Below, one piece after another: positions 6,605 through 13,485 of a DNA stretch of 41,408 nucleotides (position 1 is its first letter; each line of letters starts with the position of its first letter). The notes under the pieces are model-generated. The model was not told the origin of the DNA and searched no databases. It saw only the letters and a program-made list of their open reading frames with translations. Made by a program: the position numbers and the translations under genes. Origin of the DNA: a virus; the IMG/VR virus record IMGVR_UViG_3300030117_003323, positions 418 through 41,825 of that record. One strand, 5' to 3'.

Positions 6605-6657
6605 TGGTACAGTTTCTATTAAATGTAATTACATTGTAAATAATAGAAACTGTACCA
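6605..6657. repeat. Long cruciform with inner palindrome
   Basis: A perfect 16 bp inverted repeat (TGGTACAGTTTCTATT at 6605-6620, its complement at 6642-6657). The 21 nt loop contains the perfect palindrome AATGTAATTACATT (6622-6635). It lies in the 230 bp gap between two small rightward genes, next to a very AT-rich stretch with another palindrome (TATATTAATATA, 6676-6687). No U-run follows rightward; leftward the flank is AGCATTTTTAC, a poor terminator. It could be a replication origin, a transcript-processing site or a weak terminator. Confidence 0.65.
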
Positions 6658-6734
6658 GAAGAAAATAACATTATCTATATTAATATATGTAATATGTATT
6701 GATTCAATTTCTTTTCTGTGTTACCTCTTTTGTT

Positions 6735-7199
6735 ATGGAAAACCTACTAGAAAAAACTGAAAGGAGACCTATCCCCAAAACAAAATACGAAATAGACCAA
6801 CATGGATTTATTTATAACAAAGGGAGGAGGTTGCGTTCGCAGTATAAAAATGGTCGGTGGTACTGCAATATTTACAAAAAAGGAGGTAGGCAGTTTTCTG
6901 TAGACACCGAAAGACTAGCTGAGTTGATTTTCAGCGACGAGAATCCTCCAGAATTGACGAGAGCCATGATTGAGGATCAGATTAAGGCCCGACAGGTTCC
7001 AGAGTATCCTCGCTACTCTGTGACCGAATATGGAGCTATCTACTGTATGGTCCCTCCCAAGAGGGGTCCAAACTCAGGGAAGATGTATCTCGTTAGCGAG
7101 AGGACTAATGAATCAGGTAAGCAATATGTTGTTTTGTATGATTACGAAGGCTGCCGTCGGCATGTACAAGTTCAATATATCGTGGACTCTGTATGGTGA
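6735..7199 (+). CDS. Tandem NUMOD4-like protein without a visible HNH domain
   Basis: Start chosen at the ATG at 6735 (154 residues). Two similar units are visible: YEIDQHGFIYNKGRRLRSQ with YKNGRWYCNIYKKGGRQFSV and TERLAELIF, and later YSVTEYGAIYCMVPPKRG with GKQYVVLYDYEGCRRHV. This is the 'yevsn-GrVrs ... GY-vvL-k-g-k-vHrLva-aF' pattern of NUMOD4-type DNA-contacting modules of homing endonucleases, but the His before Arg-Leu is Thr here and no HNH catalytic core follows. A DNA-binding remnant or regulator is the best guess. The gene contains ATGAATCAGG (7108-7117), and its stop codon lies inside the dyad element that follows. Confidence 0.6.
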   Translation: MENLLEKTERRPIPKTKYEIDQHGFIYNKGRRLRSQYKNGRWYCNIYKKGGRQFSVDTERLAELIFSDENPPELTRAMIEDQIKARQVPEYPRYSVTEYGAIYCMVPPKRGPNSGKMYLVSERTNESGKQYVVLYDYEGCRRHVQVQYIVDSVW

Positions 7200-7239
7200 T
7201 CCCTGATTCATGATTCCTGACTCAAGGTACAGGGATCAG
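7197..7239. repeat. Dyad element, copy 2, between 7199 and the portal gene
   Basis: CCTGATTCAT (7202-7211) and GGTACAGGGATCAG (7226-7239) with the same 14 bp spacing as copy 1. Here TGATCCCTG (7197-7205) and CAGGGATCA (7230-7238) also form a perfect 9 bp inverted repeat, so the symmetry is kept although individual bases changed, which suggests a functional dyad. Confidence 0.7.
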
Positions 7240-7247
7240 ATTCACCC

Positions 7248-7275
7248 TTGTAGAAAGCTAAATTGGCCTTAAATT
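7248..7275 (+). promoter_or_regulatory. Weak candidate promoter for the portal gene
   Basis: TTGTAG (7248-7253), 16 bp, TAAATT (7270-7275), ending 9 nt before the ATG at 7285. The boxes are only fair. The distance to the ATG is the same as for the promoters at 33205 and 33727, which is the main reason to list it. Confidence 0.3.
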
Positions 7276-7284
7276 TATTGACTA

Positions 7285-9501
7285 ATGTATAATGACCCAA
7301 AAGCCCTTCAGGAGTTGGATGGTTTAGCTGCTTTTGACAAAGACGGCAAACCGATGCAGAGCCGTATTAAAGATGTAAAAAGTGCGTTAAAGATATTTGA
7401 AGGGCTTCGCAAAGCGGATGAGCAATCGTCTGTAAACAGAGCCAGAGTAGATGCGATGTTTGATGGGGCTAATCCCTACAATCAAGCGCAACTAAATGCG
7501 AGCGGTCAGGGTCTTAAAACTAATTTGAATTTCGGAGAGGCTCAACGTCTTTTGGATATATCGCTATCTGCCTACGTAGACCTTTACTCTTCACTAGAAA
7601 AACTAGTGGAGGTAAAGGGTACGCAGGGAGAGCCTAGCGAGATTACGCAGCAGGAGGATATTGTTTCTGAGGAGATAACTCATTTGTTGCGTAGTTGGCC
7701 TGATTTCCATTCCCACTACCTTCGTCTTTGTACGACGTTCATAAAACATGGTACAGGGATCACTTACTTTGATACGCCTGATGACTGGAAGTTTAGGGTG
7801 GGTAGTTTTGCTGATATTTTGATACCGAGGCAAACACCTGCATCTGAGTCGGCTATTGATGTAGCGATTGGTCGTAGGCAGTATCACATACATGAGTTAT
7901 TTAATTTCATCAAAAACCCAAAAGCTGCTAGTAAGGTAGGTTGGAATGTTGAAGAGGTTAAGCGGGTTCTTTTGAAGAACGTGACTACACGGGGTCGTAG
8001 GAATCATAAGAATATTTATGATGATTGGGAGTCGTTACAGTCTGAGTTAAAAAACAACGACATACATGAAGGGTATCAAAACCCTACAGTATCTGTGTTA
8101 CATTTTTGGGTACGTGAGTTAGATGGGAGTATATCTCATTACATATCTACGGAAAGCGATTGCAAAGATTTTTTATACAAGAAGATTTCCCGTTATGAAA
8201 AGCCAGAACATGCGTATGTTATGTTTACGTATGGAGTAGGCTCGAATGGAACATATCATTCGATACGGGGGTTGGGGCATCGTATCTTTAACCACATTCA
8301 GACGAGCAACCGATTGCGTTGCCAGATGATTGACGGTGCGATGTTAGGATCGGCAGTTATGATTCAACCCGAAAACCAGAGGGCGTTAGATGAATTAGGG
8401 TTTACGTATTATGGAGCATATGCCGTCCTATCCCCCAACGTTAATATTATTGAGAAGGCAGCACCTAACTTGAGTACTGGTGTGCAGCCAGCACTGAACG
8501 ACATATCGAATCAGTTAGCTTTGAATACTGATACTATCAGTACATATGGGCCTAATCAGAGTTCACCGTACAAGAATCAGATGCAGGTTGTTGCTGACAT
8601 GGATGTTAGTACTCGATTATCTGGTGCTTCCTTAAACCTGTTTTATGCTTCATGGAACAGGCTTCTTAAAGAGATTGTTAGGAGGATAGTAAATGGGAAG
8701 CAAGACAGAGAGCTTAACGAGTTTTATAGTAGGTGTGCAGACCGAGGGGTACAGGAATCATTTATCAAGACATTGGATTTGGCTAGGACAAAAGCCGTCC
8801 GATCTATTGGCAATGGCTCGTATGCGAATAGATTGGTTGCCCTTCGGGAGTTACAAGCTATATCAGGTTCGTTTGATGAGGTTGGTCGTAAGAACCTTAC
8901 TCGTGATATAGTTTCTACTCGTGTCGGGCATGATTTAGCTGACAGGTATGCTCCTGTGGTAGAGGGTGCTCGCCCAACTGTTGATAGTAAGATAGCTTAT
9001 CTTGAGAACCAACAGTTATCAGAAGGCATTTCTGTTCCTGTGGTTTCGACTGAATTACACGCAGCTCATTTGGCGGAGCATATTCCAGCTTTGACAGGGT
9101 TAATTGAGCGTTTGAATACAGGTCAGGCAGATCCGTTGCAGGTTTTACCTGCCTTACAAGCATTTTATGAGCATATTGCAATGACTGCGGAGCAGTTAGC
9201 AGGAGATCCTATGCAGCAAGGTTTGGTTGGTCAGGCTAAACAAGTCCTTCAATTTGCAGAGGAGATGATAAATAACACCTCAAAACAAGTACAAAAGATG
9301 CAGCGTGAGGCTGCTGAAGCGGGTGGTACTCCTGAAGGCGGTGAAGATCCTGCAATGACTGCTAAAATGCAAGAGCATCAGATGAAAATGCAGATGGCAC
9401 AACAAAAAGCTGAACTTGACATGCAGTTAAAACAAGCCAAGTTTGAGCAAGAGCAAGCATTGCGTGATGCAAAGACCGCAATGGACTTGCAAAAACAATA
9501 A
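7285..9501 (+). CDS. Portal (head-tail connector) protein
   Basis: 738 residues, first large gene of the rightward structural block. The N-terminal part (ANPYNQAQLNASGQGLKTNL) is typical of podovirus-type portal proteins of marine phages, where 'NPY' and 'TNLNFGEA' elements precede the wing domain. The C-terminal ~70 residues are a Gln/Met/Lys-rich coiled coil (MQEHQMKMQMAQQKAELDM), as in portal barrel helices. Position directly before the scaffold-like gene and upstream of the capsid gene agrees. Twelve copies would form the ring at the packaging vertex. The ATG is preceded by AT-rich sequence without a Shine-Dalgarno. Two GGTACAGGRATCA motif copies lie within the gene. The expected terminase gene is not adjacent. 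Confidence 0.8.
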   Translation: MYNDPKALQELDGLAAFDKDGKPMQSRIKDVKSALKIFEGLRKADEQSSVNRARVDAMFDGANPYNQAQLNASGQGLKTNLNFGEAQRLLDISLSAYVDLYSSLEKLVEVKGTQGEPSEITQQEDIVSEEITHLLRSWPDFHSHYLRLCTTFIKHGTGITYFDTPDDWKFRVGSFADILIPRQTPASESAIDVAIGRRQYHIHELFNFIKNPKAASKVGWNVEEVKRVLLKNVTTRGRRNHKNIYDDWESLQSELKNNDIHEGYQNPTVSVLHFWVRELDGSISHYISTESDCKDFLYKKISRYEKPEHAYVMFTYGVGSNGTYHSIRGLGHRIFNHIQTSNRLRCQMIDGAMLGSAVMIQPENQRALDELGFTYYGAYAVLSPNVNIIEKAAPNLSTGVQPALNDISNQLALNTDTISTYGPNQSSPYKNQMQVVADMDVSTRLSGASLNLFYASWNRLLKEIVRRIVNGKQDRELNEFYSRCADRGVQESFIKTLDLARTKAVRSIGNGSYANRLVALRELQAISGSFDEVGRKNLTRDIVSTRVGHDLADRYAPVVEGARPTVDSKIAYLENQQLSEGISVPVVSTELHAAHLAEHIPALTGLIERLNTGQADPLQVLPALQAFYEHIAMTAEQLAGDPMQQGLVGQAKQVLQFAEEMINNTSKQVQKMQREAAEAGGTPEGGEDPAMTAKMQEHQMKMQMAQQKAELDMQLKQAKFEQEQALRDAKTAMDLQKQ

Positions 9502-9509
9502 TTTTATAG

Positions 9510-9818
9510 ATGCCAAAAAAAGTTGCCTTACCTATTCCAATAGATAGGTGGTTCAAAGATGTTAAACGAATTGAAGAATTACGAGCGGTCTTGGATTCTG
9601 AGGCTTTCCAAACGGCAGTCGCAATTCTCAAAGACACAGCAGGACCAACTTTCGGATCAGTTGCTGGAGACGAGAAGGTTAACAGCAACCGTCACGCATG
9701 GTACGCAGGATATCGTGATGCTTTCAGTGATTTACATAAACTAACTAAATTAAAAGGGGACAACCAAACAAACGTAACACCTGAAGAATGGAATCACATA
9801 CAGACACCGCAACAGTAG
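9510..9818 (+). CDS. Small protein between portal and scaffold, 102 aa
   Basis: Begins MPKKVALPIPIDRWFKDVKR and contains FQTAVAILKDTAGPTFGSV followed by HAWYAGYRDAFSDLHKLTK. Small proteins with an 'AVxILKD ... GYxDxxxDLxKLT' layout often lie just after the portal gene in marine podovirus-like genomes; their role is unknown. It overlaps the next gene by 31 nt in another frame, and both frames look real, so coupled expression is likely. Confidence 0.65.
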   Translation: MPKKVALPIPIDRWFKDVKRIEELRAVLDSEAFQTAVAILKDTAGPTFGSVAGDEKVNSNRHAWYAGYRDAFSDLHKLTKLKGDNQTNVTPEEWNHIQTPQQ

Positions 9819-10984
9819 AAGCACCAGTAGCCGAATCAACAGAGGCTGTTGAAAGTTTACCACAAGAAACTACTCAAGATAGTTTCCTTGATGCTTTGGA
9901 TTCTGCTTTGAGTAACATTACTGAGTCACCTTTAGAAAATGTTGAAATAGAAGAACCAAAAGAAGAACCAAAAGAAGAAGCAAGTCCAGAACCAGAAGCC
10001 ACTGAAGAATCTGCTGATAAAAAAGAGAGTACAGAAAAACCAAACACTGACGAGCCGTTAGAAGCTTTATCTGAAGATATTGGAGATGAGTGGACACCTA
10101 AAGCAGCTAACAGGTTTAAACAATTAAAAGACGAACTTAAAACTAACCGATCAGAACTTGATACTCTTAGACAAACTGTAAAAGAACAAGCGTCTAAAAT
10201 GGAAGAGCTTAACGCTATGGCAGAAAGCCGTGACGTTGATGCATTGAAAGAAACTTTACAGCAGTACGAGCTTGAAAAGTCTTTTAGTGATTTAGAAAAT
10301 ACAACTCAATATCAAGAAGCTGTTAGTGAACCTTTAAATAGGTTAATGGATAAAGCTTCTGTTATAGCAGATAAGTATGACGTTGATTACGATAGTTTAG
10401 TTGATATTATTGCTTTAGATGATTCTGAAGAACAAGACTTTAAACTAGGTGAGTTATTGCCTGACGCTTCTGATAGGGATAAGTCATCAATTTACAGGAT
10501 TATTGAAGATATAGACCCTATCATGGATAGGCGTAATCAGTTGTTTGAAAATGCCGATGCTGCGTTACAAGAAGCTCAGTATTTAGAAGAGCAGAAGAAA
10601 CAAGCTGAATTAGCTGAAAAAGTTGAAATACGTAAAGCAATTACTCGTAATGTAGTGAAAAGAGTCGGTGAAAAACTACCTTTCCTTTCTGGAGTAGAAG
10701 GTTTAGACATGGCTTCTATAGAAGCAAAAGCTTCAGATCTTGATCCATCAGTAGTACATCCTGTAGATTTTGCTTATAATTCTGTAGCATCTCAAATTTT
10801 ACCTACAATAGTTCGTGAATACCTATCCTCTCGTGCTGAAGCTGAAGTCCTTATGAATAAATTAGCTGAGTACGAAGACGCAGAGCCTACGGTATCAGGA
10901 TCTCCAAAAGCGGATAGTTCCTCTAGTAGACCCTCAGATTTATCATTTGAAGAGGCTATTAGTGCAGCCTTGAGTGGAGCTTAA
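9788..10984 (+). CDS. Scaffold-like acidic protein
   Basis: 398 residues. The first ~90 are strongly acidic (runs of Glu/Pro such as VEIEEPKEEPKEEASPEPEA). Residues ~100-165 form a helical coiled coil (FKQLKDELKTNRSELDTLRQ), and the C-terminus is Ser-rich and disordered (GSPKADSSSSRPSD). Low-complexity acidic N-terminus, coiled coil and placement between portal and major capsid are the normal signature of an assembly scaffold. No protease gene was found nearby. The start overlaps the preceding gene. Its 3' end carries the promoter at 10970-10998. Confidence 0.7.
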   Translation: MESHTDTATVEAPVAESTEAVESLPQETTQDSFLDALDSALSNITESPLENVEIEEPKEEPKEEASPEPEATEESADKKESTEKPNTDEPLEALSEDIGDEWTPKAANRFKQLKDELKTNRSELDTLRQTVKEQASKMEELNAMAESRDVDALKETLQQYELEKSFSDLENTTQYQEAVSEPLNRLMDKASVIADKYDVDYDSLVDIIALDDSEEQDFKLGELLPDASDRDKSSIYRIIEDIDPIMDRRNQLFENADAALQEAQYLEEQKKQAELAEKVEIRKAITRNVVKRVGEKLPFLSGVEGLDMASIEAKASDLDPSVVHPVDFAYNSVASQILPTIVREYLSSRAEAEVLMNKLAEYEDAEPTVSGSPKADSSSSRPSDLSFEEAISAALSGA

Positions 10985-10998
10985 AAGTAGTTTATACT
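10970..10998 (+). promoter_or_regulatory. Promoter directly in front of the gene at 11004
   Basis: TTGAGT (10970-10975), 17 bp, TATACT (10993-10998). Only 5 nt separate the -10 box from the ATG at 11004, so transcription should start at or within 1-3 nt of the ATG (leaderless mRNA). The boxes overlap the end of the scaffold-like gene. Confidence 0.65.
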
Positions 10999-11003
10999 AG
11001 CCT

Positions 11004-11297
11004 ATGGCTAGGGCAAAATTCAAACGATTACCTTCAGGAAAAATCCTATGGAGAGGTGAGAAGTTTGCTGGTTTCAATAAACCGAAGAAAGCTCCTGCGG
11101 GGAGTAAGAAGAAGTTTATTGTGCTTGGCAAACAGGGAGACAAGATTAAAAAAGTAGGGTTTGGTCATAGAGACTATCAAGATTTTAGGCAACATAAAGA
11201 TCCCAAGAGACGTAAAAACTTTAGGGCAAGGCATAATTGTCAGACAGCAAAAGATAAAACAACCGCTCGTTATTGGGCATGTAGAAAACTTTGGTAA
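11004..11297 (+). CDS. Conserved small basic phage protein ('RRKNFRARHNC' family)
   Basis: 97 residues, very basic. The C-terminal half carries KDPKRRKNFRARHNC followed by KTTARYWACRKLW. The 'RRxxFRARHNC ... KxxARYWxCxxW' signature is common in phages, often near prohead core genes, and I recall it in large DNA viruses too. Function unknown; the conserved Cys, His and Trp residues could bind metal or nucleic acid. It is the first of four small, tightly spaced, Lys-rich genes and probably starts a leaderless transcript. Confidence 0.8.
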   Translation: MARAKFKRLPSGKILWRGEKFAGFNKPKKAPAGSKKKFIVLGKQGDKIKKVGFGHRDYQDFRQHKDPKRRKNFRARHNCQTAKDKTTARYWACRKLW

Positions 11298-11476
11298 TGG
11301 CTAAGAAAAAATCAACAGTTAACAAAGCAGGTAATTATACAAAGCCTACGATGCGTAAGCGGTTGTTTCGTCAGATTATGGCAGGTACTAAAGGAGGCAA
11401 AGCAGGTCAATGGTCTGCACGTAAAGCTCAGTTACTTGCTATGATGTACAAAAAAAGAGGTGGGGGTTATAAGTAA
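11297..11476 (+). CDS. Conserved small basic phage protein ('GQWSARKAQ' family)
   Basis: 59 residues when started at the ATG overlapping the previous stop (TAATG). It contains AGNYTKPTMRKRLFRQIMAG and KGGKAGQWSARKAQLLAMMY, a pattern found almost unchanged in many marine phages. Function unknown, strongly basic. It overlaps both neighbours by 1 nt, so the block is translated as a coupled unit. Confidence 0.8.
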   Translation: MAKKKSTVNKAGNYTKPTMRKRLFRQIMAGTKGGKAGQWSARKAQLLAMMYKKRGGGYK

Positions 11477-11754
11477 TGGCTTTGAAAAAGTCACAGAAGT
11501 CCTTAAAAGATTGGACTAAACAAAAGTGGCGTACTAAATCTGGTAAGAAGTCCTCTGAAACAGGTGAGCGTTATTTACCTGAGAGGGCTATTAAGATGTT
11601 ATCCTCTGCAAAATACGCAGCAGGAACACGTAGGAAAAGAAAAGCTACAGCAGAAGGAAAACAAAACGCTAAGTATACAGAAGCGGAGAGGAAAGCATTT
11701 ATCAGAGCAACTGGTAGGAAATACAAACCTAAAAAAACTAAAAAGAAAAAATGA
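11476..11754 (+). CDS. Conserved small basic phage protein ('SLKDWTKQKWRTKSGK' family)
   Basis: 92 residues. The N-terminus SLKDWTKQKWRTKSGKKS and the following TGERYLPERAIKMLSSAKYA are the hallmark of a widespread family of phages and giant viruses (I believe it is catalogued as DUF5872; not verified). The C-terminus is a Lys tail. DNA binding is likely from charge alone. It overlaps the next gene by 4 nt (ATGA). Confidence 0.78.
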   Translation: MALKKSQKSLKDWTKQKWRTKSGKKSSETGERYLPERAIKMLSSAKYAAGTRRKRKATAEGKQNAKYTEAERKAFIRATGRKYKPKKTKKKK

Positions 11755-11996
11755 AAGGTGAACCACATTACTTAAAAGATGGGACTATTTATAAAGGAGA
11801 GTCACATAAAATGCCTAATGGCGAAGTCCATACAGGGAAAGAACACAATGAAGATAGTGAAAAACTATTTCATTTTGACGACCTTAGTGACGAAGCAAAG
11901 GAGAAAGCAAAGAAATCTAAAAAAGAAGACAAAAAAGGGACCGCAGTTGTTATATCTTTTATGGATGCTGTGGAAAAAGGTATAAAGGAAAAATAA
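11751..11996 (+). CDS. Conserved small phage protein ('HKMPNGEVHTGKxH' family)
   Basis: 81 residues: HYLKDGTIYKGESHKMPNG with EVHTGKEH, then KLFHFDDLSDEAKEKAKKS. Short proteins with 'HyxkdGtxyxGxxHkMPdGxxHTGkxH ... LfHfxdLs' are frequent in marine phages, usually in the same cluster as the three genes before it. Function unknown. The repeated His/Gly pattern resembles a metal-binding strand pair, which is inference. Confidence 0.75.
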   Translation: MKGEPHYLKDGTIYKGESHKMPNGEVHTGKEHNEDSEKLFHFDDLSDEAKEKAKKSKKEDKKGTAVVISFMDAVEKGIKEK

Positions 11997-11999
11997 ATC

Positions 12000-12293
12000 A
12001 TGGATACTAAAACGATACTATCTTTAGGGATAGGTCTTATAGTACAAGCTGCTGGTATAGTGTGGTGGGCTTCTAAACTACAATCCGAAGTGCAACACAA
12101 CGATTTTCAAATACAGATGATTGCTAAAGATGTAGGCGAGAACTCAGAGTTTGTTAAACTTTGGCCCGCAGGTAAGTGGGGTTCTGGGTCTTTACCCTCA
12201 GACGTTAGGCAAGATTTGAAGATAGGGATGCTAGAGATGGATATGGATAAAGTAATGTCAAAATTGTACAACGGAGTACCAAAAGAGCCTTAA
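12000..12293 (+). CDS. Small single-TM protein, 97 aa
   Basis: Residues ~5-26 (TILSLGIGLIVQAAGIVWWA) are a transmembrane helix with a short N-terminus. The rest is soluble, with SEFVKLWPAGKWGSGSLPSD. Marine phages often have such a one-helix protein in the head or lysis region; some are labelled holin without proof. The proper holin candidates here lie at 33764-34098, so another envelope role is possible. Confidence 0.65.
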   Translation: MDTKTILSLGIGLIVQAAGIVWWASKLQSEVQHNDFQIQMIAKDVGENSEFVKLWPAGKWGSGSLPSDVRQDLKIGMLEMDMDKVMSKLYNGVPKEP

Positions 12294-12294
12294 T

Positions 12295-12663
12295 GTGAAA
12301 TGGCTGTTAACAGCCCTGCTATTTTGCCTTCCCACAACAATTAGAGCAGATGATCATTGGGGAACTATACCACCAGTACCTGAAATAACTATAGAACATG
12401 ACATCTATAGTGGGTGGATAACCCTTGGTTGGGTATCAGACTCTACTTTTGACCGTCCTATTTGGTATATTGTAGAAGTAAAACAGGTAGATGAAGATGG
12501 TGTTATAGACCCAGAGTTTCTTTGGCACAGACCATTTGTACCAATACGCAGTAATTTTAACGAGTATATCTCGTTTAGATTACAATACAAAGATCTTAAT
12601 GGTAAGATCTATGATTGGTTTCGGTCAGAAATGTTTAGGGTCAGGGTAATGTGGGGAGCTTAA
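12295..12663 (+). CDS. Secreted beta-rich protein, GTG start, 122 aa
   Basis: The GTG at 12295 follows the previous stop by 1 nt. The N-terminus (MKWLLTALLFCLPTTIRADD) is a signal peptide with a probable cleavage after Ala18. The mature part is rich in Trp, Tyr and Ile with alternating hydrophobic residues (DRPIWYIVEVKQVDED), like a fibronectin-type or Ig-like beta-sandwich. It would act in the periplasm or at the cell surface. Its stop overlaps the stop of the convergent lipoprotein gene. Family not recognised. Confidence 0.65.
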   Translation: MKWLLTALLFCLPTTIRADDHWGTIPPVPEITIEHDIYSGWITLGWVSDSTFDRPIWYIVEVKQVDEDGVIDPEFLWHRPFVPIRSNFNEYISFRLQYKDLNGKIYDWFRSEMFRVRVMWGA

Positions 12664-12848
12664 TCCTCAACAACATCAAGACCAACACAAATTTTAGGTG
12701 GTAGTGGTGTAACCTGTGTTTCAAGATTAACCCTTACTGCTGGGTTTGTGAATGGAATTGGTAACCCTACTTTAGCGTTTGTTGTATCACAAGCGACGTT
12801 GGCGAGCGCTACAAAAGCTAGACCGAGTAGTACAATTATTTTCTTCAT
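12660..12848 (-). CDS. Small lipoprotein encoded against the late genes
   Basis: 62 residues. The N-terminus MKKIIVLLGLAFVALANVAC is a signal peptide with Cys at position 20. The lipobox (N-V-A-C) is atypical at -3, but charge, hydrophobic core and Cys position fit lipidation. The mature part is Pro-rich (LPIPFTNPAVRVNLETQ, then PPKICVGLD). It is one of only two leftward genes inside the structural block and ends convergently on the previous gene, overlapping it by 4 nt. Independent expression and surface location recall phage superinfection-exclusion lipoproteins; this is inference. An outer-membrane spanin is an alternative. Confidence 0.65.
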   Translation of the reverse strand: MKKIIVLLGLAFVALANVACDTTNAKVGLPIPFTNPAVRVNLETQVTPLPPKICVGLDVVED

Positions 12849-12916
12849 ATGTTAATCTAAGCATGGAGTATAAAAATTTCCACTGTAAAAAAATTAAATG
12901 GAGTATATATTTTAGA

Positions 12917-13189
12917 ATGCCCAATAAAAAAATGACTAGGAAAAAACTTTTACAGTCTTTTAAGGGTAAGGGTATGGGGGGTAGTTCTCCGAAACCAGCA
13001 CCTAGGGCTTTACCTGTAGAAACAAAGAAAAAAGCACCTAAAGCTGAGAAGGTAGGTGGTCAAACTCTTTCTGATGAAGAAATAGAAAAGTATCACAAAA
13101 ACCGAGATGAGACTGAGCGAAGGTGGTTTGAGGAGGATCAAAAAAAGAAAAAAGAAGCCTTAAAGTTCTATAAAAGTTTACAAATATAA
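12917..13189 (+). CDS. Lys-rich hypothetical protein, 90 aa
   Basis: Start set at the ATG at 12917 (MPNKKMTRKKLLQSFKGKG). In-frame sequence upstream has the composition of noncoding DNA, although an ATG at 12863 is possible. Disordered Pro/Lys N-terminal half and a charged C-terminal helix (ETERRWFEEDQKKKKEALKF). A TATATT box ends 5 nt before this ATG, the same distance as at 11004 and 16237, but no -35 box is seen. Function unknown; basic like the cluster at 11004-11996. Confidence 0.6.
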   Translation: MPNKKMTRKKLLQSFKGKGMGGSSPKPAPRALPVETKKKAPKAEKVGGQTLSDEEIEKYHKNRDETERRWFEEDQKKKKEALKFYKSLQI

Positions 13190-13192
13190 TTT

Positions 13193-13294
13193 ATGAAAAA
13201 ACACGGTGAAAAAAAAGGTTATAAAGAGAAAACAGAAAAACAAAAAATTTTACAGCCTTATAAAAATAAAAAGCCAAGACCTAAATACAGTTGA
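13193..13294 (+). CDS. Tiny basic peptide, 33 aa
   Basis: The ATG 3 nt after the previous stop opens a 33-residue frame starting MKKHGEKKGYKEKTEKQK and ending KPRPKYS. About 40 percent of residues are Lys or Arg. Spacing and composition match the preceding Lys-rich gene, so it is probably translated, but nothing else supports it. Its stop overlaps the candidate promoter of the capsid leader. Confidence 0.4.
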   Translation: MKKHGEKKGYKEKTEKQKILQPYKNKKPRPKYS

Positions 13295-13320
13295 GGCTAG
13301 CTTTAGTACTAGGGTAGTGC
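13291..13320 (+). promoter_or_regulatory. Candidate promoter of the major capsid transcript
   Basis: TTGAGG (13291-13296), a 17 bp spacer, then GTAGTG (13314-13319) or TAGTGC one base later. The stretch GGCTAGCT..AGT.CTAGG..GTGCT closely resembles well-known strong sigma70 promoter spacers. A 6 bp dyad (AGGGTA 13311-13316, TACCCT 13328-13333) overlaps the expected start. The capsid leader would be about 250 nt. Confidence 0.45.
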
Positions 13321-13382
13321 TTTAAAATACCCTGTTGCATATATTAAAAATAAGATTATTTTATATATGTTAACAACTCATA

Positions 13383-13485
13383 TGGTTGCTCTAGCCATAA
13401 ATAGTTCTAGTGAGAAGTTATCAATGGGCTGTGTTCCGTTCCATAATCAATCTACTTGGTTGCTCTAGCCATAAATAGTTCTAGT
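13383..13485. repeat. Two identical 29 bp direct repeats in the capsid leader
   Basis: A 29 bp sequence starting TGGTTGCTCTAGCC and ending ATAGTTCTAGT occurs without mismatch at 13383-13411 and 13457-13485, 74 bp apart. Each contains two CTAG sites. They lie in the 284 bp gene-free leader before the major capsid gene. They may be RNA elements, protein-binding sites, or tandem promoter-like elements; no clear -10 box is seen in them. Confidence 0.75.

Noticed and set aside
6605-6657. Intrinsic terminator of the gene at 6256
   Set aside because: There is no T-run on the rightward side and the loop itself is a palindrome; kept as a cruciform of unknown role.
13291-13320. Vector or synthetic promoter contamination
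   Set aside because: The match is imperfect (gaps and mismatches) and flanks are phage sequence, so contamination is not supported.
13383-13485. CRISPR or att site from the 29 bp repeats
   Set aside because: Only two copies, no integrase, no spacer series; they lie in the leader of the capsid gene.
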